DNA of 36,145 nt from Xanthobacter autotrophicus (GTDB lineage Bacteria > Pseudomonadota > Alphaproteobacteria > Rhizobiales > Xanthobacteraceae): NCBI RefSeq assembly GCF_030015065.1, contig NZ_JAIVFN010000037.1, forward strand, positions 1-36,145, written 5' to 3'. A model generated the notes under the pieces. It had not been told where the DNA came from. It was given only the letters and a program-made list of their open reading frames with translations, and did no database searches. A program made the position numbers and the translations under genes. Shown here in pieces: positions 35,643 to 36,145 of this stretch. The first letter of the stretch is position 1, and each line of letters begins with the position of its first letter.

Positions 35643-35951
35643 TCAGAGCTTGATTTCGACGTCAACGCCAGCGGCGAGGTCGAGCTTCATCAGCGCGTCC
35701 ACCGTCTGGGGAGTCGGATCGACGATATCAAGCAGCCGCTTGTGAGTACGCATCTCAAACTGCTCGCGCGACTTCTTGTCGATGTGCGGAGAGCGATTGA
35801 CGGTGAACTTCTCGATCCGCGTCGGCAGCGGAATCGGGCCGCGCACCTGCGCACCCGTGCGCTTGGCCGTGGCGACGATCTCGCGCGTCGACGCATCGAG
35901 GATGCGGTGATCGAACGCCTTCAGGCGAATTCGAATGTTCTGGCCGTTCAT
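35643..35951 (-). CDS. rpsJ: 30S ribosomal protein S10
   Basis: 102 residues, standard length. [40 protein letters not shown] and [20 protein letters not shown] are diagnostic. S10 belongs to the 30S head and also acts with NusB in antitermination. It starts 68 bp after the tuf stop and lies 22 bp before rplC. Confidence 0.98.
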   Translation of the reverse strand: MNGQNIRIRLKAFDHRILDASTREIVATAKRTGAQVRGPIPLPTRIEKFTVNRSPHIDKKSREQFEMRTHKRLLDIVDPTPQTVDALMKLDLAAGVDVEIKL

Positions 35952-35975
35952 GGCTCAAAGGCTCCGGGGAATGAA

Positions 35976-36001
35976 GGACGCGCGCGGTTCGCGGCGCGTC
36001 C
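35976..36001. other. 8-bp hairpin between tuf and rpsJ
   Basis: GGACGCGC (35976-35983) pairs with GCGCGTCC (35994-36001) across a 10-nt loop. On the transcribed strand it is followed by TTCATTCCC, too poor in T for a good terminator. It may moderate tuf-rpsJ read-through. Confidence 0.45.
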
Positions 36002-36019
36002 CCGTTTCTTCTTGTCAGA

Positions 36020-36145
36020 TCACTCGATGATGGAGGCGACGACGCCGGCGCCCACCGTGCGGCCACCCTCGCGGATGGCGAAGCGCAGCTTCTCTTCCAT
36101 GGCGATCGGAACGATCAGCGCCACGTCCATGGACACGTTGTCGCC
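36020..36145 (-). CDS. tuf: Elongation factor Tu, C-terminal end (partial)
   Basis: Only the last 41 codons and the stop are in the window; the gene continues past the right edge. The translation [20 protein letters not shown] followed by [20 protein letters not shown] is the conserved end of EF-Tu domain 3. EF-Tu brings aminoacyl-tRNA to the ribosome. Its place before rpsJ is the classic str-S10 junction, so fusA, rpsG and rpsL probably lie further right. Confidence 0.95.
   Translation of the reverse strand, partial: GDNVSMDVALIVPIAMEEKLRFAIREGGRTVGAGVVASIIE

Overview
The window is a GC-rich, densely coded stretch of bacterial chromosome. Gene content and order point to an alphaproteobacterium of the Hyphomicrobiales (Rhizobiales). 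The clues are an ATP12-family F1-ATPase chaperone, topoisomerase IV ParE of alphaproteobacterial type, a secY-adk-rpsM-rpsK-rpoA-rplQ order with no rpsD, and a Cys-poor S14. A Xanthobacteraceae-like host (Xanthobacter, Azorhizobium, Ancylobacter) is my best guess; this is inference from protein character, not a database match. I see no tRNA, rRNA, CRISPR array, insertion sequence or prophage gene.

Left part (1-9158, mostly plus strand): the 3' end of an Ala/Pro-rich protein with a cadherin-like domain, a HlyD-type type I secretion adaptor, a minus-strand NarL/LuxR response regulator with its own promoter, parE, a minus-strand MFS transporter, a DEAD-box RNA helicase with a long leader and a repetitive basic/acidic tail, and a TfoX-N-domain protein that shares its 3' end with the helicase terminator.

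Middle part (9273-20852, all minus strand). Read in transcription order it runs: radical SAM protein, Do/DegP-like protease, RarA, CrcB fluoride channel, RluA-family pseudouridine synthase, a secreted hypothetical protein, a two-subunit TRAP transporter (DctQ, DctM) without a visible solute-binding protein, a zinc-ribbon membrane protein, a HAD hydrolase and the ATP12 chaperone. Several junctions overlap by 4 nt (GTGA, ATGA), which suggests translational coupling.

Right part (20941-36145, all minus strand): the S10-spc-alpha ribosomal supercluster, from the 3' end of tuf through rpsJ, rplC, rplD, rplW, rplB, rpsS, rplV, rpsC, rplP, rpmC, rpsQ, rplN, rplX, rplE, rpsN, rpsH, rplF, rplR, rpsE, rpmD, rplO, then secY, adk, rpsM, rpsK, rpoA and rplQ. 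The most notable feature is a 535-bp gap between rplO and secY. It holds a strong intrinsic terminator directly after rplO and a compound palindromic repeat, so the spc operon seems to be cut in two there. A well-spaced promoter precedes rpsM.

I found no convincing candidate for a wholly new multi-gene system. The most open questions are the repeat element in the rplO-secY gap, the radical SAM protein with extra cysteines and no visible partner, the zinc-ribbon protein coupled to a HAD hydrolase, and the TRAP pair that appears to interrupt an otherwise familiar gene set.
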